A stretch of DNA of 7,560 nucleotides from Actinomycetota bacterium. GTDB taxonomy: Bacteria; Actinomycetota; Actinomycetes; Nanopelagicales; Nanopelagicaceae. Both the position numbers and the translations under genes were made by a program. The notes under the pieces are model-generated. The model was not told the DNA's origin, did no database searches, and saw nothing but the letters and a program-made list of their open reading frames with translations. Shown one piece after another: positions 1-5,384 of the stretch. The DNA lies in assembly GCA_029978425.1 (NCBI GenBank), contig JAPOJL010000027.1:1-7560 (forward strand), given 5' to 3'. Within the stretch, counting starts at the first letter, position 1; every line of letters begins with the position of its first letter.

Positions 1-589
1 GCGGATGAGCAATGATCGCAACACCTCCGGCGGCTTTGATCAATCTGATGGTTTCAACCGGTGATGGTGAATAGTGATTGATATAAAACTTTGATTTGTT
101 ATGCAAGAGAGCGGCAAACGCTTCATCTCGAGAAGCAACATGACCACGTGCAACTAAAGCATCCGCAAGATGTGGTCGGCCAAGGGTTGCATCGCCCTTT
201 CGTTGCGCATTTACTTCATCAATAGTTATGTCAATTCCTGCTTCATTAAGCCGGGCGATGATGCGCTCCATACGTGAGTGACGGTTTTCGCGAGTACGTT
301 CTAGAACCTCGAAAAGTGGTTGGTAATTAGGATCAAAAAGAAGTCCCAACATATGAATACTGATGCCATTTTCGTCTTTGCACGAAATCTCAGAACCCAG
401 AACTAGTTTCATCTCAGTCTGTGAAGGATGGTTTAGTAATGCGCTCTTTGCTTCATCCCACCCACGCGTAGTGTCATGATCAGTAAGCGCCAGAATATTT
501 ATACCGCGGTTGATTGCTTTATCGATGAGTTGAGTAGGTGAATCAGTCCCATCACTTGCATTTGTGTGCGTATGTAAATCAATCAACAT
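1..589 (-). CDS. PHP-domain metal-dependent phosphoesterase (YciV/RNase AM-like), C-terminus cut by window edge
   Basis: I translated this reading frame from an ATG at 589; it stays open for 196 codons to the left edge, so the 3' end is missing. The PHP metal-site motifs appear in order: H6-x-H8 (DLHTHT), T36-D-H-D39, E67 (GSEIS), H79, G137-R-P-H140 and a terminal A-H195-P. The GRPH and AHP motifs and their spacing fit the YciV/TrpH subgroup. Family members hydrolyse phosphoester bonds, for example 5'-3' trimming of short RNAs (E. coli RNase AM) or dephosphorylation of nucleoside 3',5'-bisphosphates. The exact substrate here is inference. The protein should be cytoplasmic because no signal peptide or membrane segment is visible. 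It lies 19 bp downstream of the EamA permease gene on the same strand, so co-transcription is possible. No Shine-Dalgarno sits at normal spacing: AGAAGG is 12 nt from the ATG. A TAGCCT hexamer lies exactly 6 nt upstream of the ATG. Confidence 0.93.
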   Translation of the reverse strand, partial: MLIDLHTHTNASDGTDSPTQLIDKAINRGINILALTDHDTTRGWDEAKSALLNHPSQTEMKLVLGSEISCKDENGISIHMLGLLFDPNYQPLFEVLERTRENRHSRMERIIARLNEAGIDITIDEVNAQRKGDATLGRPHLADALVARGHVASRDEAFAALLHNKSKFYINHYSPSPVETIRLIKAAGGVAIIAHP

Positions 590-592
590 GGA

Positions 593-607
593 AGAAGGCT
601 ACCTTCT
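593..607. repeat. Perfect inverted repeat (6-bp arms, 3-nt loop) between the permease and PHP genes
   Basis: AGAAGG-CTA-CCTTCT occupies most of the 19-bp gap between the EamA stop and the PHP start. On the coding (minus) strand it ends 3 nt before the PHP ATG. It contains both the only purine-rich Shine-Dalgarno-like stretch and the candidate TAGCCT -10 element. It is too short and lacks a T-tract, so it is not a convincing intrinsic terminator. It could be a small operator or a leader hairpin, or it could be chance. Confidence 0.35.
596..601 (-). promoter_or_regulatory. Candidate -10 element (TAGCCT) for a leaderless PHP transcript
   Basis: TAGCCT reads toward the PHP gene and is followed by 6 nt and then the ATG. 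This is the TANNNT spacing expected in actinobacteria when transcription starts on the first base of the start codon. No recognisable -35 lies at 16-18 bp spacing. The call is a motif match only. Confidence 0.3.
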
Positions 608-608
608 A

Positions 609-1508
609 TTACGTCTCTTTTTCTGTGCTTCTATTTCGCAGCACAAATATTGCACAGCCGCAGAGAAGTAAGACCAAACCTGGAACCGTTCCTGCGGGAG
701 GAAGTTGATCAAGCCACCAAAATGCCAAGACTGCGCTTACTGGAACTTCAAAGAAAACAATAAGTGAGACGATTGCTGGTGATACACGTTTCAGCGATAA
801 GTTAAACATCGTATGTCCCAAGATTTGGGCCCCAGCAATCAAGGCCAGTAAGAGCCACCATTCGCGAGAACTAAATCCCCAGACAGGAGTTTGAGTTACC
901 AACGCAATTGGTAGCGCAGTCAGTGCGCATACGAAATAGCAGATTGATGTATACGTAGAGGTAGAGATGGTGCGCTGCGCTTGAGAGCCAAGCATCACGT
1001 AAAGAGCTGCTAAAGCCGCACAAACAATGGCAGCAAGATCGCCAAGAAATGCGCGACGCGAGATTTGGAAGTCAACTCCTGTGATGATTAAAACTCCGAG
1101 AAAACTGATAACCATTCCAATCCATGCTTGTTTTGGAATGTGTCCACCTAGTCGCTTAACAAAATACGCGGCAAATATTGGTTGCAGCGCAGTCAGAGCA
1201 GTGCCCGCTGCAACTGTTGTGAATCTCATGGCAATGAAGAAGCCGATAAAGTGAAAGGCAAGTGCGACGCCAGCGAGGGCTGCCCATTGCATTCCTTTGC
1301 GATTCTCTGCTCTCAACCACTCTTTATTTCCAAGAGCGAATGCGAACATCAGAAAAGCTCCACCTAAATTTCTCCAAAAAATCAGAGCCAAAATCGGCAT
1401 TGCACTCAGTGCAATAACAGGTCCAGATGTACCAATTCCAATAATTCCCATGAGAAGTAATGGGATATCCCTGCCTCGCGGAAGTTGAGTATGGTCTTGG
1501 TCGCGCAC
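609..1508 (-). CDS. EamA/DMT-superfamily permease (10-TM drug/metabolite transporter)
   Basis: The 299-residue length is typical of two-repeat EamA transporters. About ten hydrophobic segments are visible, in two halves: roughly residues 15-142 and 155-291. The first EamA repeat ends in the family-typical GTALTALQPIF (102-112) followed by a G-x-V-I-I-T helix near 138-144. The second contains GHTMFNLSLKRVSPAIVS (231-248) and a VFFEVPVSAVLAFWWL segment (251-266), where this family commonly has its conserved E-P. Members export or exchange small metabolites or amino acids across the cytoplasmic membrane; the substrate cannot be read from the sequence. The start is GTG at 1508. No Shine-Dalgarno precedes it, but TAGGTT sits exactly 6 nt upstream, which suggests a leaderless transcript. 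A shorter alternative start is Met20. The gene is divergent from the MgtE_N/CBS gene, with 45 bp between starts, and lies 19 bp upstream of the PHP gene. Confidence 0.93.
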   Translation of the reverse strand: MRDQDHTQLPRGRDIPLLLMGIIGIGTSGPVIALSAMPILALIFWRNLGGAFLMFAFALGNKEWLRAENRKGMQWAALAGVALAFHFIGFFIAMRFTTVAAGTALTALQPIFAAYFVKRLGGHIPKQAWIGMVISFLGVLIITGVDFQISRRAFLGDLAAIVCAALAALYVMLGSQAQRTISTSTYTSICYFVCALTALPIALVTQTPVWGFSSREWWLLLALIAGAQILGHTMFNLSLKRVSPAIVSLIVFFEVPVSAVLAFWWLDQLPPAGTVPGLVLLLCGCAIFVLRNRSTEKET

Positions 1509-1524
1509 GGCGTAAACCTACTAT
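1497..1524 (+). promoter_or_regulatory. Candidate promoter for the MgtE_N/CBS-DUF1003 pair
   Basis: A TTGGTC box (1497-1502) and a TACTAT box (1519-1524) are separated by 16 bp and read toward the plus-strand genes. TACTAT matches the TANNNT actinobacterial -10 and 4 of 6 bases of TATAAT. A start near 1531 would give a leader of about 23 nt holding the GGAGG ribosome binding site. The -35 lies inside the 5' end of the divergent permease gene. The -10 overlaps a short palindrome at 1521-1531. Confidence 0.35.
1515..1520 (-). promoter_or_regulatory. Candidate -10 element (TAGGTT) for a leaderless permease transcript
   Basis: TAGGTT is followed by TACGCC and then the GTG start, so a transcript starting on the G of GTG would have its -10 at the expected -12 to -7. 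No Shine-Dalgarno is present in the 45-bp intergenic region on this strand and no good -35 is visible. The prediction rests on motif position alone. Confidence 0.35.
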
Positions 1525-1542
1525 CCGATAGCCTTGCCTCAT

Positions 1543-1547
1543 GGAGG
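1543..1547 (+). promoter_or_regulatory. Ribosome binding site GGAGG that fixes the start of the MgtE_N/CBS gene
   Basis: GGAGG lies 6 nt upstream of the ATG at 1554. This selects that start over the in-frame ATG at 1485, which would extend the protein by 23 residues into the divergent permease gene. Confidence 0.75.
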
Positions 1548-1553
1548 TACCTG

Positions 1554-2792
1554 ATGCGTACAGACGAATTAACTCGGATCTTTCTGGCCAAGCTCGCCGG
1601 TACTCCCGTATTTGATCCCAACGGAGATCGTGTTGGGAAAATTCGGGACGCAGTCGCTTCACTTCGCCAGGACAAGTCTGCGCCTCGAATAATCGGATTC
1701 ATCGTTGAAGTTCCTCAACGACGCAAAATATTCATACCCATTACGAGAGTAACTTCAATAACTGATGGTGGAGTCTTTATAACTGGATCACTCAATATAA
1801 GTCGCTACCAACAACGCCATGGCGAGATTCAATTACTATCAGAACTTCTCGATCATTCAACGCGGATCCATGAGAGTGGAGAATCGGTGATCATCGAAGA
1901 TATTGGAATGGAATTAGGCGAAAACAAAGATTGGTACGCCTCCCATCTTCATGTGCTCTTAAAAGCGCGGGCATTTCGACGAGGAAAGAGCACAACTCTT
2001 AATTGGACAGCCGTTGAGTTTGAGACTCCTGGAGAAATCAATCTCACAAGTTCGCATGGGGACATTAATCAAATTCCCGCACAAGATGTTGCGGCTGCTT
2101 TACATGAATTGGACCTTAGTCACCAGACTGAAATTGCACGATCAATGGGCGATGAAAAGCTTGCTGAAGTTCTTGAAGAGATGGATGATGCTGATCGTGT
2201 TGCACTCGTTACTCAACTTGAAGGTGAACTCGTTGCCGACGTCTTGAGTGAGATGGCTCCGGATGATGCAGCTGACGTGTTAAGAGAAGTCGGAAGCGAA
2301 AAAGCTGAATCCCTGCTTAGCCTGATGGAAGATGATGAGGCACAGGATGTCCGTCGGCTTATGGAATATGAAGACTTTTCTGCTGGCGGCATGATGACTA
2401 CAGATCCCGTCATCCTTGCCACAGACTCAACCGTTGCAGATGCGCTCGCTGCGGTCCGACAAAAAGATTTGGCTCCCGCTTCTGCCGCACAAGTATTCGT
2501 ATGTCGAGCACCGTTAGAAACCCCTACAGGTCGACTTGTGGGAGTCGTTCACGTGCAACGCCTACTTCGAGAGCCGCCTGCCCTTTCCCTTGGTGTTGTC
2601 GCTGACAAGGAGACAAATTCAATTTCACCCGATACTCCGCTAAATGACGTTGTAAAACACCTTGCAAATTACAATTTAATCGCTGCGCCTGTAGTCGATG
2701 AGAACGAACGTTTACTAGGCGCTGTGACAGTAGATGATGTTCTCGATCACTTACTTCCAGCAAATTGGCGCAATACCGAAAGTGAGACTTAG
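1554..2792 (+). CDS. Soluble PRC-barrel / MgtE N-domain / tandem CBS protein, without a transporter domain
   Basis: With the GGAGG-supported ATG the product is 412 residues. Residues about 10-85 (GTPVFDPNGDRVGKIRD, then IGFIVEV and FIPITRVTSI) read as a PRC-barrel-like fold, possibly followed by a second at 95-160. Residues about 175-275 form an acidic helical-repeat MgtE_N domain (LAEVLEEMDDADRVALV, VADVLSEMAPDDAADVL, LMEYEDFSAGGMMT). Residues about 278-400 form a CBS pair ending LIAAPVVDENERLLGAVTVDDVL. In MgtE channels the N and CBS domains bind Mg2+ and gate the pore; here no transmembrane domain follows, so the protein cannot be a channel itself. From memory, M. tuberculosis Rv1232c has a similar layout. 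A Mg2+-sensing or adaptor role is inference. It lies 2 bp upstream of the DUF1003 gene and is probably co-transcribed with it. Automated annotation would probably call it 'magnesium transporter', which overstates what is present. Confidence 0.9.
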   Translation: MRTDELTRIFLAKLAGTPVFDPNGDRVGKIRDAVASLRQDKSAPRIIGFIVEVPQRRKIFIPITRVTSITDGGVFITGSLNISRYQQRHGEIQLLSELLDHSTRIHESGESVIIEDIGMELGENKDWYASHLHVLLKARAFRRGKSTTLNWTAVEFETPGEINLTSSHGDINQIPAQDVAAALHELDLSHQTEIARSMGDEKLAEVLEEMDDADRVALVTQLEGELVADVLSEMAPDDAADVLREVGSEKAESLLSLMEDDEAQDVRRLMEYEDFSAGGMMTTDPVILATDSTVADALAAVRQKDLAPASAAQVFVCRAPLETPTGRLVGVVHVQRLLREPPALSLGVVADKETNSISPDTPLNDVVKHLANYNLIAAPVVDENERLLGAVTVDDVLDHLLPANWRNTESET

Positions 2793-2794
2793 AG

Positions 2795-3256
2795 ATGGCA
2801 AGAATTTCGAGACTTGAACTTCCACGTGAGTCAAGACGCGCTCTGCGCCCAAGTTATGATCCAGAAACTTTTGGAAGACTCTCAGAACGTTTTGCACGTT
2901 TTATTGGCACTGCAAAATTCCTTGTTTATATGACAATTTTTGTGATTACCTGGGTGATCTGGAATGTATTAGGACCAAGGGAATTGCGATTTGATGAGTA
3001 TCCATTTATCTTCCTCACGCTCCTGTTATCGCTCCAAGCTTCTTACGCCGCTCCTCTCATTCTCTTGGCCCAAAATCGTCAAGCAGATAGAGATCGCGTC
3101 ACCTCCCAAGAGGACCGCGCCCGTGATGAGAGAAATCTTGCGGTCACAGAATTTATGGTGCGCGAGATTGCAGCCATGCGAAAAGAACTAGTGAGTGAAA
3201 TCAAGGAAATTCTTGACGAGCGTTTAGGTACTGACCCCAAGTCGAACACCAAGTAA
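2795..3256 (+). CDS. DUF1003 family two-TM membrane protein
   Basis: The 153-residue protein has the DUF1003 pattern. A basic N-terminus leads to GRLSERFARFIGTAKFL (27-43), a first membrane helix follows (about 43-59, ending IWNVL), then a conserved RFDEYPFIFL and a second helix (about 70-91). A QNRQADRDRV motif (93-102) follows and then a charged C-terminal helix (about 105-145) that could form a coiled coil. Both termini are probably cytoplasmic. The molecular function of DUF1003 is unknown. The ATG lies 2 bp after the upstream stop, without a strong ribosome binding site of its own, so translational coupling to the MgtE_N/CBS gene is likely. Its last 33 bp overlap the 3' end of the convergent mrp gene, so the two mRNAs are complementary there. 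Confidence 0.93.
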   Translation: MARISRLELPRESRRALRPSYDPETFGRLSERFARFIGTAKFLVYMTIFVITWVIWNVLGPRELRFDEYPFIFLTLLLSLQASYAAPLILLAQNRQADRDRVTSQEDRARDERNLAVTEFMVREIAAMRKELVSEIKEILDERLGTDPKSNTK

Positions 3257-4351
3257 AGATTTCTTACGTGGCGCTAATTTGTCGACCACGCTAAAGAAAC
3301 CTTGAGCCGCACTTGAATCTGGATTGCGCCACACAATTGGTGCGCCTTCATCGCCACCCTCACGTAATTCTTGATCAAAAGGAATCTGGGCTACTAAGGG
3401 AACTTCAGCGCCAACAAGTGTGCTGAGACGTCGCGACGTTTCTGCGCCACCACCTTCACCAAATAACGCAATTTTCGCACCCGTGGCGCTGTCTTCGTAC
3501 GCTGACATATTTTCGATGACACCAACAATGTGCTGTTTGAGTTGGTGGGCGATTCGACCTGCACGTTCTGCAACTTCAGCCGCTGCAACTTGTGGGGTAG
3601 TTACCACAATGATTTCTGATGCAGGAATGAGTTGTCCAAGAGAAATAGCAATATCTCCAGTTCCCGGTGGCAAATCTAAGAGAAGAAAATCAAGATCGCC
3701 CCAATAAGCATCGCTGAGTAGTTGCTCAAGGACTCGATGGAGGAGCGGTCCACGATAAGCCACTGGATCAGCCCGATCAGGCTTAAACATTTCGATGGAA
3801 ACAACTTTGATACCACGCACTTCGACCGGTATGAAGGTCTGATCGATTGCAGTCGGACGTTGCCCTTCAATTCCAAATAGTCGTGGGATGGAATGGCCGT
3901 AGACATCGGCATCGAGAACGCCTACCTTAAATCCGCGTTCGCTCAACGCTGCAGCAAGATTTACCGTTACGGATGACTTCCCCACTCCACCTTTTCCGGA
4001 TGAAATTCCCCATACTCGCGTGAGGGAATCTGGTTGGGCAAATGGAATGAATTTCTCTCTACCGCCGCGTAAGAGTTTCTTTACGTTGTCGCGTTGCGTC
4101 TCATTCATCACGCCAAATTCAAGGTGTATGTCTTCTACTTCCGATACCTTTTCAACAGCTGCTTTGACATCTCTTTCAAGGCGATCACGCATGGGGCAAC
4201 CCGAAATTGTCAAAAGGATTTTGATGGAAGCAATTCCTCCATCAAAAGTGACGCTTTCTACCATCCCAAGATCAGGAAGCGGTCTATGTAATTCAGGATC
4301 AGATACAGTCGCAAGGGCAGCGTGTATCTCTTTAACTACCTCTGAGCTCAT
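3224..4351 (-). CDS. mrp: Mrp/ApbC/NBP35-family P-loop ATPase, Fe-S cluster carrier
   Basis: The 375-residue protein has the full Mrp architecture. Residues about 5-80 are the MIP18/DUF59 domain, with the DPE motif (18-20) and G51-C-P-M-R-D56. Residues about 112-360 are a deviant-Walker P-loop ATPase: SGKGGVGKSS (118-127), LDADVYGHSIPRLFG (146-160), LLLDLPPGTGD (223-233), TTPQ (251-254) and VIENMS (278-283). The protein is cytoplasmic and is expected to bind Fe-S clusters and pass them to apo-enzymes. After VIENMS the C-P-x-C dyad of many bacterial and eukaryotic homologues is missing. As far as I recall, mycobacterial Mrp also lacks it, so this looks lineage-typical. The ATG overlaps the tatB stop as ATGA, implying translational coupling. 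The 3' end overlaps the convergent DUF1003 gene by 33 bp. Confidence 0.97.
   Translation of the reverse strand: MSSEVVKEIHAALATVSDPELHRPLPDLGMVESVTFDGGIASIKILLTISGCPMRDRLERDVKAAVEKVSEVEDIHLEFGVMNETQRDNVKKLLRGGREKFIPFAQPDSLTRVWGISSGKGGVGKSSVTVNLAAALSERGFKVGVLDADVYGHSIPRLFGIEGQRPTAIDQTFIPVEVRGIKVVSIEMFKPDRADPVAYRGPLLHRVLEQLLSDAYWGDLDFLLLDLPPGTGDIAISLGQLIPASEIIVVTTPQVAAAEVAERAGRIAHQLKQHIVGVIENMSAYEDSATGAKIALFGEGGGAETSRRLSTLVGAEVPLVAQIPFDQELREGGDEGAPIVWRNPDSSAAQGFFSVVDKLAPRKKSLLGVRLGVST
3260..3299. repeat. Interrupted inverted repeat just downstream of the DUF1003 stop, inside the mrp 3' coding region
   Basis: TTTCTT (3260-3265) pairs with AAGAAA (3294-3299), and CGTGG (3267-3271) pairs with CCACG (3286-3290). 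A small asymmetric internal loop separates the two helices and the apical loop is 14 nt. The structure begins 4 nt after the DUF1003 stop. There is no T-tract after it on the plus strand, so it is not a canonical intrinsic terminator. It could stabilise or end the DUF1003 transcript, or be chance within mrp codons. Confidence 0.3.
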
Positions 4352-4674
4352 AGGAGATCTGGATCAATCTTTGCAACGTCCTTAATATCTTTCGATTGAC
4401 GCTTAACTTCATTGACTACTGGTTTTACATCATCCATTGCATTTCCAAGAACTTTTTTAGCCAGATTCTTGGGCGTCAGATCTTTGACATCAAGATCCTC
4501 AAAACCTGGACCGAGATTTTCTTTCAATTCACGAGAGGCATACGAGGTGAAATTTCTGACTTTGTGAAGAAAGCGAGCAAAGTCCTTTGCGGCATTAGGT
4601 AATTTATCGGGGCCGACTAGGAAGAGGCCCAGGACTACTAGTCCAAGAAACTCGCCCATTCCTATTCCGAACAT
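4348..4674 (-). CDS. tatB: Sec-independent protein translocase subunit TatB
   Basis: The 108-residue protein starts MFGIGMGEF, with the TatA/B family glutamate at position 8. A single membrane helix follows (about 5-20), then the G-P hinge (VGPDKLP, 20-26) and an amphipathic helix (about 27-45). The RELKENLGPGFEDLDVKDL stretch (48-66) matches the actinobacterial TatB subtype rather than TatA. TatB and TatC form the receptor that recognises twin-arginine signal peptides at the cytoplasmic membrane; neither tatA nor tatC is in this window. Upstream, AGGA lies 7 nt from the ATG. The overlapping hexamer TAGGAT is also exactly 6 nt from the ATG, so both leadered and leaderless expression are possible. 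Its stop overlaps the mrp start by 4 nt, and the methyltransferase gene ends 42 bp upstream. Linkage to mrp is conserved in Actinobacteria, from memory. Confidence 0.94.
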   Translation of the reverse strand: MFGIGMGEFLGLVVLGLFLVGPDKLPNAAKDFARFLHKVRNFTSYASRELKENLGPGFEDLDVKDLTPKNLAKKVLGNAMDDVKPVVNEVKRQSKDIKDVAKIDPDLL

Positions 4675-4680
4675 GTCCCC

Positions 4681-4686
4681 ATCCTA
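4681..4686 (-). promoter_or_regulatory. TAGGAT upstream of tatB: ribosome binding site (AGGA) and/or -10 element
   Basis: On the coding strand TAGGAT is followed by GGGGAC and the tatB ATG. The internal AGGA is a plausible Shine-Dalgarno at 7-nt spacing. As a TANNNT -10 box it would direct transcription to begin at the ATG. The sequence cannot decide between them. The 42-bp gap upstream shows no convincing -35. Confidence 0.4.
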
Positions 4687-4716
4687 TTTCAGATTCAATG
4701 AGAGAGAAGCGATGAA

Positions 4717-5328
4717 TTAGATCTTGGTTGCAACCATCACGCCATCGCCCACAGGCAGCAGCATGGGAAGCCAGTGTTCTTGCGATTCCTTGATGACTTT
4801 GATGACTTCTCTATATCCAATACTTTCCGGATCGCGTTGCGTGGGATCTGCGACTTTTCCAGAGAGGAGTGCGCGATCAATGACAAGAATTCCTCCTGGC
4901 CGAAGTGAACGATAGGCATTTTCGACGCTCTCTAAAAGATCGGCATTACGACGCAATATGAAGATGTCATACAAACTATCAGCGAGCTTTCCAACAATCT
5001 CGCGAGAGTTTCCAGTTATGAGTCGATAACGAGATGCACTAATGCCCGCTTCATCAAATGCTTGCTTTGCAAGTTTTGCATTCTCTACTTCATCATCAAT
5101 TGAAGTGAGAAGCCCTTTCTGAGTCATCGCTTGAAAAATCCATAATCCACTTACTCCAGCCCCTGTGCCAATCTCAACAATCGATGTGGCACCGATGAGA
5201 TGGGTGAGATATCTCAATAATGATCCGACTGCTGGAGTTGTGTCATAGGTGCCAATCTCATTTCCCCGTTGACGCGCTCGTTGGATAATCTCAGTTTCCG
5301 GAAGGAAAGAATTTGAATAGGCGCGCAT
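4717..5328 (-). CDS. Class I SAM-dependent O-methyltransferase, Rv1220c-like
   Basis: With ATG 5328 the product is 203 residues. An N-terminal helix (PETEIIQRARQRGNEIG, 10-26) and TTPAVGSLLRYL precede the SAM-binding motif I, VEIGTGAGVSGLW (51-63). Residues TSIDDE (75-80) hold the acidic residue expected to bind the SAM ribose, and RPGGILVIDRALLSGKVADP (143-162) forms the later strands. This order matches the O-methyltransferase family 3 fold and the mycobacterial Rv1220c type; the substrate is unknown. Where relatives have YDLVFIDAD, this protein has YDIFILRRNAD (120-130), so the usual acidic metal-site motif is missing without a frameshift. The start is uncertain. An in-frame ATG at 5403 adds 25 residues and overlaps pepA by 19 bp, but recalled homologues begin near residue 1 of the shorter form. 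Neither start has a clear ribosome binding site. Confidence 0.85.
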   Translation of the reverse strand: MRAYSNSFLPETEIIQRARQRGNEIGTYDTTPAVGSLLRYLTHLIGATSIVEIGTGAGVSGLWIFQAMTQKGLLTSIDDEVENAKLAKQAFDEAGISASRYRLITGNSREIVGKLADSLYDIFILRRNADLLESVENAYRSLRPGGILVIDRALLSGKVADPTQRDPESIGYREVIKVIKESQEHWLPMLLPVGDGVMVATKI

Positions 5329-5384
5329 ATCGCCGCGATCTGCAAATACCCGTTCTAAATTCGACTTGTCGCCCGTTCCGGGTA

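Noticed and set aside
1485..1553. Upstream extension of the MgtE_N/CBS gene to ATG 1485
   Set aside because: It would overlap the divergent permease coding start and has no ribosome binding site, whereas ATG 1554 has GGAGG at 6-nt spacing and begins a typical PRC-like sequence.
1324..1702. Minus-strand open frames spanning the permease 5' end and the MgtE_N/CBS 5' end
   Set aside because: They cross two well-supported genes and the divergent promoter, and resemble no family.
3420..3707. Plus-strand open frame of 95 codons opposite the mrp ATPase domain
   Set aside because: Shadow of mrp; composition is biased and there is no start signal or recognisable domain.
4020..4385. Plus-strand open frame of 121 codons opposite mrp
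   Set aside because: It lies antisense to the well-conserved mrp DUF59 and P-loop region and its translation is serine- and arginine-rich without family resemblance.
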